A DNA stretch of 64,000 bases from Gordonia humi (GTDB lineage: Bacteria > Actinomycetota > Actinomycetes > Mycobacteriales > Mycobacteriaceae): NCBI RefSeq assembly GCF_014197435.1, contig NZ_JACIFP010000001.1:2542001-2606000 (forward strand). The letters run 5' to 3'. This document shows, piece by piece, positions 8,604 through 18,408 of the stretch. The notes under the pieces are model-generated. The model saw only the letters and a list, made by a program, of their open reading frames with translations, made no database searches and was not told where the DNA came from. The translations under genes were made by a program, and so were the position numbers. Numbering within the stretch: the first letter of the stretch is position 1; every line of letters begins with the position of its first letter.

Positions 8604-8641
8604 GATCTCCTATGCTTCGAGTGGAAGGTGATAGGGAGATC
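8604..8641. promoter_or_regulatory. Inverted repeat upstream of molbindin gene
   Basis: GATCTCCTAT (8604-8613) faces ATAGGGAGATC (8631-8641) across a 17-nt gap; the arms match apart from one bulged base. The left arm overlaps the molbindin ribosome-binding region. Possible operator or leader structure; no regulator is identified. The rest of the gap up to 8914 shows no convincing gene or element. Confidence 0.35.
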
Positions 8642-8914
8642 TCAGCAGGTCAGGAGCGGTGATTCAACGCCGATGCGGGATCGACCAGGGAGCCGATCTC
8701 ACGCGGATGCGGCGGCGACGGTCCCCGACGCCGCCGAGTGCGAACCGCGACCCCCAGCACCGCCCGCAGATGCGTGCCGACGGCCGATCGTCGAGTGTGA
8801 TGCATCTCATGGACGATCGGTCCCGGATCCGGCGGTCACGTCCCCTCACTGCGACGCATCCGGCCCGACTCGTCTCCCGGCGATGCGATCTCGCCTGCTG
8901 CCACCGGCCGTCGG

Positions 8915-9343
8915 TCAGTCCCATGACATGGTCAGGATCCGGTGGTCTTCGGGCACCGCGGGGATGTCGGAGAAGTCGTCCTCGTCGTACGACATGCCCT
9001 CCCAGACGCCGTCCGACTCCAGACTGTCGGTGTCGAGACGCTCCTCCACCTCGTCCTCGTCGAGGGAGGTGCAGATCGCGATCGATTCGGCGGCGACACC
9101 CTCGTAGTCGTCGTCGAACATCTCCTCGTGAAGTTGTACGCGAACCCAGGCGACATCGGCGTCCGCTTCGAAGCGGGTGAGTCGTTCGGCGATCTCGACG
9201 AGGTCGGGACGGCCGTATCCGCGCTGGTTCGGGGCGATCGAGTCCTCGTGCGGGTTGTCGGCGAAGAACTCGTCGATCGTCAGCAACGGAATCTGTTCGT
9301 CGGCGTCGAGATAGCGCTCCAGAATGTCCTCGCGGGAGATCAC
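8915..9343 (-). CDS. Acidic conserved-looking protein of unknown function
   Basis: 142 residues, extremely rich in Asp and Glu, with no membrane segment and no motif I recognise. It begins MISREDILERYLDADEQIP and contains LTIDEFFADNPHEDSIAPNQRGYG and a C-terminal stretch EGMSYDEDDFSDIPAVPEDH. Codon usage has the GC-rich third positions of real genes here, and the reading frame, rather than the overlapping frames, has balanced amino-acid composition, so I consider it real. It is transcribed away from the flavoprotein/sigma pair. It is probably a cytosolic soluble protein; I cannot assign a function. Confidence 0.65.
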   Translation of the reverse strand: MISREDILERYLDADEQIPLLTIDEFFADNPHEDSIAPNQRGYGRPDLVEIAERLTRFEADADVAWVRVQLHEEMFDDDYEGVAAESIAICTSLDEDEVEERLDTDSLESDGVWEGMSYDEDDFSDIPAVPEDHRILTMSWD

Positions 9344-9396
9344 GACTCGACGATAACGCGGGAATGCGGCGCGTGCTGCCCATCACGTCGATGTGC

Positions 9397-9423
9397 TGTC
9401 ACAGGAGCGCGTCGGCCGGTGTC
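9397..9423 (+). promoter_or_regulatory. Probable ECF41 sigma promoter
   Basis: TGTCACA (9397-9403), 16-nt spacer, TGTC (9420-9423). ECF41 sigma factors are known to use a TGTCACA -35 and a CGTC -10; here one base of the -10 differs. The site lies 41 nt before the flavoprotein gene whose downstream partner encodes an ECF41 sigma factor, as expected for autoregulation. Confidence 0.65.
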
Positions 9424-9463
9424 CCATGAGTGCAAGGATGAAGACACTGACCGGGAGGCAGCA

Positions 9464-10504
9464 ATGAAGATCGTGGTGGCAGGTGCCGGATACGCCGGAA
9501 CGACGGCGGCGAATCGGTTGGCGCGCAAGATCGACGAAGCACAGATCACCGTCGTGAACCCGAGCCCGGACTTCGTCGAACGGGTGCGACTCCACGAGAT
9601 GATCGCAGGCAGCGGATCGGCGACGAGGCCGTTGCGCGAGATGCTCCATGAGCGGATCGATCTGGTGGTCGCATCGATCGAGGAGATCGGCGACGGCGTC
9701 GTGACACTGTCGACGGGGCAGGACCTGGCGTTCGACAGGCTCGTGTACGCGGTCGGCAGCTCGAACGAGGCGCCGCAGGGTACGTACGCGCTCGGCGGCG
9801 CCGATCAGGCGGCGCGGGCCCACGAGAAGCTGACCGAGCTCGGCGCGGGTGCGACGGTGACCGTGGTCGGCGGCGGACTCACCGGGCTCGAAGCGGTCTC
9901 GGAGGTCGCGACCGTACGCCCGGACCTGAGCGTCTGCATCGTCAGCGAGGAGTTCGGTGCGTCGCTGAGCGACGGTGCGCGCGGCCGCGTCCTGGACGTG
10001 CTGCGCAGCCTCGGCGTCGAGATCGTGACCGGCCGCTGGACCCCGGACGACGACGCCGATCTGGTCCTGTGGGCGATCGCCGGCGGTGTGCACGAGCTGA
10101 CCGCGACCAGCCCGCTGGCCGTCGACGCCGCGGGCCGCGTCGCCGTCGACGAGTTCCTGCGGAGCACGAGCCATCCGAACGTGTACGCGGTCGGCGACGG
10201 TGCCGCCGTCCCCGGTGCACGACTGAGCTGTCAGGCCGCGATTCCGCAGGCCGCGGCCGCCGCCGACAACCTCGTCCGCGAGGCGAAGGGGGAGGCGGGC
10301 AAGCCGTTCTCGATGTCGTTCGTCGGGCAGAACGTGTCGTTGGGGCGCGCCAACGGAGTCATTCAGGCATCGCATCGCAACGACGAGCCGACCCGCTTCT
10401 GGTTCGGCGGCCGTCCCGCCGCGCTGTTCAAGGAGCAGGTGTGCCGGGCAACGGTGCGGTGGGCGCGGTCGGGTACCGCGGTCGCGCTTCCGGGGCCCAG
10501 ATGA
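9464..10504 (+). CDS. FAD/NAD(P)-dependent oxidoreductase (NDH-2-like)
   Basis: 346 residues. An N-terminal Rossmann motif for FAD (VVAGAGYAGTTAANRLA, residues 4-20) is followed by a second dinucleotide-binding motif VTVVGGGLTGLEAVSE near residue 130 and the FAD-contacting stretch NVYAVGDGAAVPG near 240. This is the two-dinucleotide-domain layout of pyridine nucleotide-disulfide oxidoreductases without the redox disulfide, closest to type II NADH dehydrogenases but shorter. The ATG is preceded by GGGAGG. Its stop overlaps the start of the ECF41 sigma gene (ATGA). ECF41 factors are typically paired with an oxidoreductase, decarboxylase or epimerase, and this gene fills that role. The substrate is unknown. 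Confidence 0.85.
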   Translation: MKIVVAGAGYAGTTAANRLARKIDEAQITVVNPSPDFVERVRLHEMIAGSGSATRPLREMLHERIDLVVASIEEIGDGVVTLSTGQDLAFDRLVYAVGSSNEAPQGTYALGGADQAARAHEKLTELGAGATVTVVGGGLTGLEAVSEVATVRPDLSVCIVSEEFGASLSDGARGRVLDVLRSLGVEIVTGRWTPDDDADLVLWAIAGGVHELTATSPLAVDAAGRVAVDEFLRSTSHPNVYAVGDGAAVPGARLSCQAAIPQAAAAADNLVREAKGEAGKPFSMSFVGQNVSLGRANGVIQASHRNDEPTRFWFGGRPAALFKEQVCRATVRWARSGTAVALPGPR

Positions 10505-11364
10505 AGGACGACTTCGTCGCGCACCGCCCGCTGTTGTTCTCGATCGCCTACGAGATCCTCGGGTCGGTCGCCGACGCCGAGGACGTGGTCTCCGAGAGCT
10601 GGTTGCGCTGGCGTGACGTGGACGTCGACGCCGTCGACAACCCGCGTGCGTACCTGGCGCGAATCGTCACGAGGCAGGCGCTGAACGCCGCGCGGTCGGC
10701 CGACCGTCGCCGGGAGGAGTACGTCGGGCCCTGGCTGCCCGAGCCGCTGGAGACGCCGGAGGTCGACGACGGACTCGGTCACGTACTGACCGGTGAGGCG
10801 GTGACCACGGCCATGCTGCTGGTCCTCGAGTCGCTGACGCCGACCGAACGCGCGGTGTTCGTGCTGCGCGAGGTGTTCGACTTCTCTTACGGCGAGATCT
10901 CCGCCGCGGTCGGGAAGTCGGAGGCCGCGGTCCGCCAGGTGGCGCATCGGGCGCGCAATCACGTGCACGCGCGACGCTCGGTGGCCGTCGCCGAGCCCAC
11001 CGAGGCGCAGTCCGTCGCCGAACAGTTCCTGGCGTGCGCGGTGACCGGCGACGTCCAGTCGCTGATGGATCTCCTCGCGCCGGGAGTGGTGTACCTGGGT
11101 GACGGCGGCGGTGTCGTGTCGGCCGCGCGCCGACCGATCGAGGGGCCCGACCGCGTGGCGCGCTTCGTCGTCGGACTGCTCACCAAGAGCGCGCGACTCG
11201 GCGCGGTCGGCATGCGCGTGTCGGTGGTCAACGGGATGCCCGCGCTCATCGTGTCGATCGACGACGTGGTCGACAACGTGACGTGCATCGAGGTGACCGA
11301 CGAGAAGGTGACGGCCGTGTACACGGTGCGGAACCCGGAGAAGTTGACGCGGCTGGCCGTGTGA
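10501..11364 (+). CDS. ECF41-family RNA polymerase sigma factor (SigJ-like)
   Basis: 287 residues. The N-terminal half carries sigma region 2 (SIAYEILGSVADAEDVVSESWLRW) and region 4 (LTPTERAVFVLREVFDFSYGEI, KSEAAVRQVAHRAR). A SnoaL-like C-terminal domain follows, holding the group signatures DGGG near residue 201 and NPEKL at 278-282. In ECF41 the fused C-terminal domain controls sigma activity in place of an anti-sigma factor. The usual DGGGK reads DGGGV here. The gene overlaps the upstream flavoprotein gene by 4 bp, and a matching promoter is found at 9397. The stimulus is unknown. Confidence 0.9.
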   Translation: MKDDFVAHRPLLFSIAYEILGSVADAEDVVSESWLRWRDVDVDAVDNPRAYLARIVTRQALNAARSADRRREEYVGPWLPEPLETPEVDDGLGHVLTGEAVTTAMLLVLESLTPTERAVFVLREVFDFSYGEISAAVGKSEAAVRQVAHRARNHVHARRSVAVAEPTEAQSVAEQFLACAVTGDVQSLMDLLAPGVVYLGDGGGVVSAARRPIEGPDRVARFVVGLLTKSARLGAVGMRVSVVNGMPALIVSIDDVVDNVTCIEVTDEKVTAVYTVRNPEKLTRLAV

Positions 11365-11393
11365 CGGTCGGGCATCGGCCTATCCTCGACTCC

Positions 11394-12224
11394 ATGACCG
11401 CACCGCATTCACGTGCTCTCGACCGCGACACCGTCCTCTGCGTCTCGCTGGCGGCGCGGCCGTCGAACATCGGCACACGCTTCCACAACTATCTGTACAA
11501 CGAACTCGGGGTGAACTACGTCTACAAGGCGTTCGCGCCCGCCGACATCGTCGCGGCGGTGCAGGGCGTCCGCGGCCTGCCGATCCGCGGTGCGGCGGTG
11601 TCGATGCCCTACAAGGAGACGGTGATCGAGCTCGTCGACGTGATGGAGCGGTCCGCCGCGGCGATCGAATCGGTCAACACCATCGTCAACGACGACGGGG
11701 TGCTGCGCGCCTACAACACCGACTATCAGGCGGTGGCCGATCTGTTGGAGGCGTCGTCGTTCGACCGCGGTGCGCCGGTCGCCGTCGCGGGCAGCGGCGG
11801 AATGGCGAAAGCCGTCGTCGCCGCGTTGCGCGACACGGGATTCAGCGATGTCACGGTGGTGGCGCGCAACGCCGAGACCGGGGGAGCACTCGCCGCGAAG
11901 TACGGATTCGCCCATGCGGCCGAACTCGGTGACGCGCGACCGGCGGTGCTGGTCAACGCGACGCCGGTGGGAATGGCGGGAGGACCGGGCGAGAACGATC
12001 TGCCGTTCCCAGCGGAGGCCGTCGACGCGGCGACCGGGTGTCTCGACGTCGTCGCCCTGCCGCCGACGACGCCGCTCGTGCGGGCGATGCGCGCACGCGG
12101 TGCGGAGGTGATCAGCGGCGACGCGGTGATCGCGGGTCAGGCGGCCGCGCAGTTCGCGCTGTACACCGATGTGACGCCCACACCCGAGCAGATACGGGCG
12201 GCCTCGGAGTATTCGCGAGCCTGA
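11394..12224 (+). CDS. Shikimate 5-dehydrogenase-like protein
   Basis: 276 residues. The N-terminal substrate domain contains VSMPYKE, matching the TxPxK motif with the catalytic Lys, and NTIVNDDG. The NADP domain follows with NTDYQA, AVAGSGGMAKAVVAAL and VNATPVGM. The start of the family (usually GxPxxHSxSP) is diverged to CVSLAARPSNIGTRFH, so this is probably an AroE-like paralogue rather than the main aromatic pathway enzyme; no other aro genes are near. A TATCCT hexamer ends 8 nt before the ATG, suggesting a leaderless mRNA. Confidence 0.8.
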   Translation: MTAPHSRALDRDTVLCVSLAARPSNIGTRFHNYLYNELGVNYVYKAFAPADIVAAVQGVRGLPIRGAAVSMPYKETVIELVDVMERSAAAIESVNTIVNDDGVLRAYNTDYQAVADLLEASSFDRGAPVAVAGSGGMAKAVVAALRDTGFSDVTVVARNAETGGALAAKYGFAHAAELGDARPAVLVNATPVGMAGGPGENDLPFPAEAVDAATGCLDVVALPPTTPLVRAMRARGAEVISGDAVIAGQAAAQFALYTDVTPTPEQIRAASEYSRA

Positions 12225-12258
12225 ACGTGGCGTGAGCCGTCCCGCATACACTCGCTCC

Positions 12259-12645
12259 ATGCTCATCGCAGGTCTGGTGTTCGCCGCCGTCGCAGCTCTC
12301 ATCCACGTGTACATCTTCTATCTGGAGTCCATCGCCTGGACCACGCCGAAGGCGTTCGCGACGTTCGGAACCGACGCCGAGTCGGCCGAGACGACGAAGC
12401 CGCTGGCGTTCAATCAGGGGTTCTACAACCTCTTTCTCGCGATCTCGGTGATCGTCGGCGTGATCCTGGTGGGCGTCGACCAGCGGGCGGTCGGAGCGAC
12501 CCTGGTCCTGGTCGGTGCGGGCAGTATGGCGTCGGCCGCACTCGTGCTCGTGCTCTCCGACGCGACGAAGCTGCAGGCCGCGCTGAAGCAGGGCGTGCTT
12601 CCGGCGATCGGCGTGGTGCTGTTGGCGATCGGACTGCTCGTATGA
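12259..12645 (+). CDS. DUF1304 membrane protein
   Basis: 128 residues with four hydrophobic segments and the family pattern HVYIFYLESIAW near the N-terminus and NQGFYNLFLA in the middle. DUF1304 proteins are small inner-membrane proteins of unknown function. I chose the ATG at 12259, which gives the usual length and follows TACACT (12247-12252) by 7 nt as in a leaderless transcript; an in-frame GTG at 12232 is possible. Its end overlaps the decayed HAD gene by 4 bp, so the two were once coupled. Confidence 0.85.
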   Translation: MLIAGLVFAAVAALIHVYIFYLESIAWTTPKAFATFGTDAESAETTKPLAFNQGFYNLFLAISVIVGVILVGVDQRAVGATLVLVGAGSMASAALVLVLSDATKLQAALKQGVLPAIGVVLLAIGLLV

Positions 12646-13145
12646 CGTCCCAGGACGGTGAGGTGAAGGTCCTGGCCTTCGACACCTTCGGCACGGTGAC
12701 CGATTGGCACACCGGCGTCGGAGGAGTACTCGCGACAGTGTTCCCGGATCTCGACTCCGGCGAACTGGTCCGCGAATGGCGGCGGCGGTATCCGCCGGCG
12801 ATGGCCGCGGTCGAGTCGGGGAGCGGCCGTGGACGCTGCTCGACGATCTGCACCGGGAGACGCTCGTCGATCTCCTCCACCGGATGCACGCAGTGCCGGC
12901 GACCGACGCTCAACTCGACGAAGCGGTGCACGCCTGGCATGTGATCCCCGCCTGGCCCGATGCATCCGCGGCCCTCCATCGGCTGAAGCGGAAGTTCACG
13001 GTCTGCGCGCTCAGCAACGGCGACGTCGCACTGCTCACCGAGATGGCGACGAACGCCGACCTGCCCAACCCCGGCAGGGCCGAGCGAACTCGACAGGTTC
13101 GCCGTCCGCGGCATCGACGAGTTGGCGGACGCACTGGGCTGCTGA
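12642..13145 (+). pseudogene. Haloacid dehalogenase-like hydrolase, frameshifted and internally deleted
   Basis: The first part reads VLAFDTFGTVTDWHTGVGG, the HAD motif I of 2-haloacid dehalogenases (nucleophile Asp). After the run of G at 12818-12821 the homologous reading moves to another frame (ERPWTLLDDLHRETLVDLLHRM... through CALSNGDVALL, HAD motif II); one extra G would restore the frame. Soon after, near 13065-13085, the sequence jumps to a typical C-terminus (FAVRGIDELADALG, stop at 13143-13145), so the part holding motifs III and IV (about 70-80 codons) is missing. Intact type II haloacid dehalogenases are about 220-240 residues. With motifs III and IV gone it cannot be active. Confidence 0.85.
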
Positions 13146-13150
13146 CCCGT

Positions 13151-13939
13151 TCACGCACCCGCGACGGTCGTGGCCCGTGCGCCCGCAGTGTTCGCACGCG
13201 CCAATCGTTCGGCGGGCGGGAGGTCCCACGACGCGGCGAGCGTCCCGGTGAACGCGTCGCCCGCGCCGGTGGTGTCGACGACGTCGACCGCGATCCCGTC
13301 CACGCGGAACTCCCCGTCGGGTGATCGCAGAGCGGCACCGTTCGCACCGAACGTCGTGACCACGGTCGGAATCCGGGCCAGATGCGATGCCGACGCAGAC
13401 GCCTCCGACTCGTTCACCACGACGACGTCCACGAGCGACCACAGCTCGTCCGGCAGGTCCCGGACCGGCGACGGATTGAGGATCACCGTCGTCCCGCCGG
13501 CGCGAGCTGCGCGGGCCGCGTCGAGGACCACCGGCACCGGCACCTCCGACTGCATGAGCAGCACGTCGGCATCGGCGACGACTCGCCGATCGTCGTCGGT
13601 CAACGACAGCAGAGCGTTGGCGCCCGGCACCACGACGATCGTGTTCTCGCCGCGGCCGTCCACCGTGATCACCGCGGTGCCGGTCGGACCGGGCACCCTC
13701 GTCACGCGCAGGTCGACGTCGCCGAGGGAGTCCAGGACCCGGGCGCCGTCGTCGCCGACGGCTCCGATGAACGTCGTCGCCGCGCCCGCTCGCGCCGCGG
13801 CCGCCGCCTGATTCGCGCCTTTGCCGCCGCGACCATAGGCGATGCGGTCGCCGGGCACGGTCTCGCCGGGGCCGGGAAACCGCTCGCACGAGCAGGCCAC
13901 GTCCAGGTTGATGCTGCCGACGACGACGATCGAGGTCAT
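13151..13939 (-). CDS. rbsK: Ribokinase (PfkB family)
   Basis: 262 residues. It opens with [24 protein letters not shown] and [17 protein letters not shown], the ribokinase substrate motif, and ends with [13 protein letters not shown], the PfkB signature holding the catalytic Asp. Ribokinase makes ribose 5-phosphate from ribose and ATP in the cytoplasm. It is some 30 residues shorter than usual at the C-terminus, stopping after the [16 protein letters not shown] helix. It converges on the HAD pseudogene with 5 bp between stops, so the same rearrangement may have trimmed it. It is divergent from argS; TACGGT lies 7 nt before its ATG. Confidence 0.82.
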   Translation of the reverse strand: MTSIVVVGSINLDVACSCERFPGPGETVPGDRIAYGRGGKGANQAAAAARAGAATTFIGAVGDDGARVLDSLGDVDLRVTRVPGPTGTAVITVDGRGENTIVVVPGANALLSLTDDDRRVVADADVLLMQSEVPVPVVLDAARAARAGGTTVILNPSPVRDLPDELWSLVDVVVVNESEASASASHLARIPTVVTTFGANGAALRSPDGEFRVDGIAVDVVDTTGAGDAFTGTLAASWDLPPAERLARANTAGARATTVAGA

Positions 13940-13945
13940 GGGGCA

Positions 13946-13982
13946 ACCGTATCGACCGACACGGCGGGCCGCCCGATAGAAT
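13946..13982. promoter_or_regulatory. Divergent leaderless promoters of rbsK and argS
   Basis: On the minus strand TACGGT (13951 to 13946) ends 7 nt before the rbsK ATG. On the plus strand TAGAAT (13977-13982) ends 9 nt before the argS GTG. Such spacing places the transcription starts at or next to the start codons. Clear -35 boxes are not seen. Confidence 0.5.
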
Positions 13983-13990
13983 CAACCACC

Positions 13991-15643
13991 GTGACTCCCA
14001 CCGAACTCGCTGCCCTGCTTCGCGCTGCGACGCTGACGGTCTTCACGGCCCATGACCTGGACGTCGACCTGATTCCGGAGACGGTGGTCGTCGAGCGTCC
14101 GCGCAGCCCCGAACACGGCGACTACGCCACCAACATCGCTCTTCAGCTCGGTAAGAAGGCCGGGGTCGGTCCGCGCGAACTCGCGACCTGGCTCGCCGAG
14201 GCCTTCGCCGCCGACCCGGGCATCGAGTCCGCCGAGATCGCGGGCCCCGGATTCGTCAACCTTCGCCTGGCCGCGGCCGCGCAGAACCAGACCGTCGCCG
14301 CCGTTCTCAGCGAGCGCGAGACGTACGGCCGCGGCGACGAGCTCGCCGCGCTGAACGTCAACCTCGAGTTCGTATCCGCCAACCCGACCGGTCCCATCCA
14401 CCTCGGTGGAACCCGGTGGGCGGCCGTCGGCGACGCACTCGGCCGTGTCCTGGCCGCACGCGGCGCCACCGTGACCCGCGAGTACTACTTCAACGATCAC
14501 GGCGAGCAGATCAACCGTTTCGCTCAGTCGCTCGAGGCCGCCGCATCGAATGAGCCGGTGCCCGAGAACGGGTACGCCGGTGAGTACATCACCGAGATCG
14601 CACAGGCCGTCGTCGCCGATCACCCCGGCGTGCTCGACCTGCCCGAGGCGGAGCGATTGGAGACCTTCCGCGGCGACGGCGTCGAGCGGATGTTCGCGCA
14701 CATCAAGCGGACCCTCGCCGAGTTCGGCACCGTCTTCGACGTCTACACGCACGAGAACTCGATGTTCGAGCGCGGCCTGGTGGACGAAGCGATCGCGGAG
14801 CTCAAGGCCAGCGACAACCTCTACGAGGCCGACGGCGCGTGGTGGCTGCGTTCCAGCAGCTACGGTGACGACAAGGACCGCGTCGTCATCAAGAGCGACG
14901 GCAACGCCGCCTACATCGCGGGCGACATCGCCTACCTCAAGGACAAGCACGACCGCGGCGCCAACCACCTCATCTACATGCTCGGCGCCGACCACCACGG
15001 CTATGTCGTACGACTCAAGGCGGCCGCGGCGGCACTCGGCTACGACCCGGAGTCGGTCGAGGTCCTCATCGGCCAAATGGTCAACCTCGTCAAGGACGGC
15101 AAGCCGGTCCGCATGAGCAAGCGCGCCGGAACCGTGATCACGCTCGACGACCTCGTCGAAGCGGTCGGCGTGGACGCCGCACGGTACGCGCTCATCCGCT
15201 CGTCGATCGACGTCAACATCGACATCGACCTCGACCTGCTGCGCAAGCAGTCCTCCGACAACCCCGTCTATTACGTCCAGTACGCACACGCGCGGCTCGC
15301 CGCGCTGTCGCGCAGCGCCGCCGAACTCGGTCTGGTCGCCTCGACCGAGCATCTGGAGCTGCTCGCCGACGAGTCCGAGGGCGACCTCATCCGGACCATC
15401 GGCGACTACTCGGAGGTGGTCGCGACGGCGGCGACGCTGCGGGAACCGCACCGGGTGACCCGCTACCTGGAGTCGCTGGCCGGCGCCTATCACCGCTTCT
15501 ACGCGCGGTGCCGCGTCCTCCCGCAGGGCGACGAGACGCCGTCGGACGTACACTCGGCGCGGCTCGCACTCTGCGAGGCCACTCGACAAGTGCTGGCCAA
15601 CGGTCTCGACCTGGTCGGCGTGAGCGCACCGGAGCGTATGTGA
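13991..15643 (+). CDS. argS: Arginyl-tRNA synthetase
   Basis: 550 residues. Class I synthetase attaching arginine to tRNA-Arg. The ArgRS N-terminal domain is followed by the catalytic signature [12 protein letters not shown] (HIGH variant) near residue 130 and the KMSKS-type loop VRMSKRAG near 375, then the DALR anticodon-binding domain ending with [12 protein letters not shown] start. First gene of argS-lysA-hom-thrC-thrB, the same order as Rv1292-Rv1296. Its stop overlaps the lysA ATG, so translation is coupled. Confidence 0.97.
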   Translation: MTPTELAALLRAATLTVFTAHDLDVDLIPETVVVERPRSPEHGDYATNIALQLGKKAGVGPRELATWLAEAFAADPGIESAEIAGPGFVNLRLAAAAQNQTVAAVLSERETYGRGDELAALNVNLEFVSANPTGPIHLGGTRWAAVGDALGRVLAARGATVTREYYFNDHGEQINRFAQSLEAAASNEPVPENGYAGEYITEIAQAVVADHPGVLDLPEAERLETFRGDGVERMFAHIKRTLAEFGTVFDVYTHENSMFERGLVDEAIAELKASDNLYEADGAWWLRSSSYGDDKDRVVIKSDGNAAYIAGDIAYLKDKHDRGANHLIYMLGADHHGYVVRLKAAAAALGYDPESVEVLIGQMVNLVKDGKPVRMSKRAGTVITLDDLVEAVGVDAARYALIRSSIDVNIDIDLDLLRKQSSDNPVYYVQYAHARLAALSRSAAELGLVASTEHLELLADESEGDLIRTIGDYSEVVATAATLREPHRVTRYLESLAGAYHRFYARCRVLPQGDETPSDVHSARLALCEATRQVLANGLDLVGVSAPERM

Positions 15644-17097
15644 TGGCACACCCTGCAGGACCTCGTCACGCTGACATCCTCGCAGCACCCCACCTGGCCG
15701 AACGACCCAATTCGCCCGCCGAGATGGCGGCGATCCCGGCGAACGTCTACCCGCGCGGCACCGCCCGCACCGACGACGGCGCCGTGACGATCGGCGGCGT
15801 CGCCGTCGACGAACTCGCCGACACCTACGGAACCCCGCTGTTCGTCTATGACGAGCGCGATTTCCGCTCCCGCTGCGCGGACATGCAGGCGTCGTTCGGA
15901 CCGCACGGACGCGTGCACTACGCATCCAAGGCGTTCCTGTCGATGGAGGTCGCCCGCTGGGTGCAGTCGGAGGGGCTCTCGCTGGACGTGTGCACCGGGG
16001 GAGAGCTCGCGATCGCGTTGCGCGCAGGCTTCCCGGCCGAGCGGATCGCCATGCACGGCAACAACAAAGACGAGACCGAACTCGATTTCGCTCTCGAATC
16101 GCAGATCGGCCACATCGTGGTCGACTCGATGATCGAGATCGAGCGCCTCGACCGGCTCGCGGGCGCCCGCGGGGTCGTGGCCGATGTGCTGATCCGCGTC
16201 ACGCCCGGCGTCGAAGCGCACACCCACGAGTTCATCTCGACCGCACATGAGGACCAGAAGTTCGGTTTCGCGTTGGCCGCGGTCGCCGGGAGCGGAGCCG
16301 GCGGGACCTATCGGGACAGCAAGGCCATGCAGGCCGTCCGCGCCGTCTTCGCGTCGACCAACCTGCGCCTGGTGGGGCTGCACAGCCACATCGGCTCGCA
16401 GATCTTCGAGATCGACGGTTTCGAGCTCGCCGCACACCGCGTCCTCGGTCTGCTGGCCGAGGTCGTCGCCGAGTTCGGTCTGGAGAAGACACGCCAGATC
16501 GAGGTCCTCGATCTCGGTGGCGGCCTGGGGATCTCGTACATTCCGTCGGAGGACCCGCCCGCCGTCGCCGATCTCGCGTCGTCGCTCGTCGACATCGTCC
16601 GTCGGGAGTCGGAGCGACTCGGACTGCCGATGCCGACCATCGCCGTCGAGCCCGGCCGTGCCATAGCGGGTCCGGCCGGAGTCACGCTGTACCGCGTCGG
16701 CACTATCAAGGACGTCGCTCTCGACGGCGCCGCGACCCGTCGCTACGTGTCGGTCGACGGTGGGATGAGCGACAACATCCGCACCGTCCTGTACGACGCC
16801 GAATACGATGTGCGTCTGGCCAATCGCGTGTCCGACGCGGAGGCCGTGGTGTGCCGGGTGGTCGGCAAGCACTGCGAGAGCGGCGACATCGTGGTCCGCG
16901 ACTGCTGGTTGCCCGCGGACCTGACCCCGGGCGACATGCTGGTGGTCGGGGCGACCGGTGCATACTGCTATTCGATGTCGAGCCGCTACAACATGGCCCC
17001 GCGCGCCGCTGTCGCCGTCGTGGCCGAGGGAGCGTCCCGACTGATGCTGCGCCGCGAGACCGTAGAAGATTTCCTGAGCTTGGAGGTGGATTCGTAA
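15643..17097 (+). CDS. lysA: Diaminopimelate decarboxylase
   Basis: 484 residues. Fold-type III PLP enzyme converting meso-diaminopimelate to L-lysine, the last step of lysine synthesis. The PLP lysine is K96 in [20 protein letters not shown], the glycine loop [11 protein letters not shown] and CESGD near the C-terminus (substrate binding at the dimer interface) are all present. The N-terminal extension of about 45 residues is normal for mycobacterial LysA. The start overlaps the argS stop (ATG at 15643), and hom begins directly after the stop. Confidence 0.97.
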   Translation: MAHPAGPRHADILAAPHLAERPNSPAEMAAIPANVYPRGTARTDDGAVTIGGVAVDELADTYGTPLFVYDERDFRSRCADMQASFGPHGRVHYASKAFLSMEVARWVQSEGLSLDVCTGGELAIALRAGFPAERIAMHGNNKDETELDFALESQIGHIVVDSMIEIERLDRLAGARGVVADVLIRVTPGVEAHTHEFISTAHEDQKFGFALAAVAGSGAGGTYRDSKAMQAVRAVFASTNLRLVGLHSHIGSQIFEIDGFELAAHRVLGLLAEVVAEFGLEKTRQIEVLDLGGGLGISYIPSEDPPAVADLASSLVDIVRRESERLGLPMPTIAVEPGRAIAGPAGVTLYRVGTIKDVALDGAATRRYVSVDGGMSDNIRTVLYDAEYDVRLANRVSDAEAVVCRVVGKHCESGDIVVRDCWLPADLTPGDMLVVGATGAYCYSMSSRYNMAPRAAVAVVAEGASRLMLRRETVEDFLSLEVDS

Positions 17098-18408
17098 ATG
17101 ACCACAGCGTCACCCCGCCCGATCGGCGTCGCCGTTCTGGGTATGGGCAATGTCGGAACCGAGGTCGTACGGGTCCTGACCGACAAGGCCGCGGACCTGC
17201 AGGCCCGCGTCGGGGCTCCGGTCGTGTTGCGCGGCGTGTCGGTTCGCGACCTGTCGCGTCCGCGCGGCAACGTCGACTCGGCCGTGCTGACCGACGATCC
17301 GGCGTCCCTGGTCACGCGGGACGACGTCGACATCGTCGTGGAACTCATCGGCGGAATCGAGCCGCCGCGTACCCTGATCCGCACCGCACTGCAGGCGGGC
17401 AAGTCGGTCGTCACCGCGAACAAGGCGTTGATGGCCGTGCACTCGGGTGAACTGTCCGAGGCCGCCGCGGGCAGCAACGTGGACCTGTACTTCGAGGCCG
17501 CGGTTGCCGGGGCGATCCCGGTGATCCGACCGCTGATCCAGTCGCTCGCCGGCGACACGGTGAACCGGGTGGCGGGCATCGTCAACGGCACCACGAACTT
17601 CATCCTCTCGGAGATGGACGAGACCGGAGCCGACTACGACGAGGTCCTGGCCGAGGCCGGCCGCCTCGGTTACGCCGAGGCCGATCCGACCGCCGACGTG
17701 GAGGGGCACGACGCCGCGGCCAAGGCCGCGATCCTCGCGTCGATAGCCTTCCACTCGCGGGTCACCGCCAACGACGTGTACTGCGAGGGCATCACCGCGA
17801 TCACCTCCGACGATCTGGCCGCGGCCAAGAAGTTCGACTGCACCGTCAAGCTGCTCGCGATCTGCGAGCGGATCGACGCCGACGGCGCAGAGAGGATCTC
17901 CGCGCGCGTCTACCCGGCGCTCATCCCGTTCGAGCATCCTCTCGCCACCGTCAACGGCGCGTTCAACGCGGTGGTCGTCGAAGCCGAGAACGCGGGTCGC
18001 CTGATGTTCTACGGGCAGGGTGCGGGCGGGGCTCCCACCGCGTCCGCCGTCACCGGCGACCTCGTGATGGCCGCCCGCAACCGTGTCCTCGGCGGTCGTG
18101 GGCCGCTCGAGTCCACCTACGCGTCGCTGCCCGTCGCCCCGATCGACGACGTGCCGACCCGCTACTACGTGTCGATGCAGGTTGCCGACCGCCCGGGCGT
18201 TCTGGAACAGGTCGCCGCCGAATTCGCCAAGCGGTCGATCAGCATCTCCGCCGTTCGACAGGAGGGTGCGGGCGAGAACGCCCGTCTGATCGTCGTCACT
18301 CACCGAGCCTCCGACCTCGATCAGTCGGAGACCGTCGCCGCAATCGAGAAGATGGACTCCGTCATCAAGGTGTCCAGCGTGCTCCGTCTGGAAGGAACCA
18401 ATGACTGA
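17098..18408 (+). CDS. hom: Homoserine dehydrogenase
   Basis: 436 residues. Reduces aspartate semialdehyde to homoserine for threonine, isoleucine and methionine synthesis. N-terminal NAD(P) motif [11 protein letters not shown]; catalytic region with [14 protein letters not shown] and the substrate loop [21 protein letters not shown]-terminal ACT domain ([19 protein letters not shown]) would carry threonine feedback control. The ATG immediately follows the lysA stop, and the last 8 bp overlap thrC. Confidence 0.97.
   Translation: MTTASPRPIGVAVLGMGNVGTEVVRVLTDKAADLQARVGAPVVLRGVSVRDLSRPRGNVDSAVLTDDPASLVTRDDVDIVVELIGGIEPPRTLIRTALQAGKSVVTANKALMAVHSGELSEAAAGSNVDLYFEAAVAGAIPVIRPLIQSLAGDTVNRVAGIVNGTTNFILSEMDETGADYDEVLAEAGRLGYAEADPTADVEGHDAAAKAAILASIAFHSRVTANDVYCEGITAITSDDLAAAKKFDCTVKLLAICERIDADGAERISARVYPALIPFEHPLATVNGAFNAVVVEAENAGRLMFYGQGAGGAPTASAVTGDLVMAARNRVLGGRGPLESTYASLPVAPIDDVPTRYYVSMQVADRPGVLEQVAAEFAKRSISISAVRQEGAGENARLIVVTHRASDLDQSETVAAIEKMDSVIKVSSVLRLEGTND

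Noticed and set aside
8664..9386. 240-codon minus-strand frame over the acidic protein gene
   Set aside because: It is Arg-rich shadow sequence; the 8915-9343 frame has balanced composition and a credible start.
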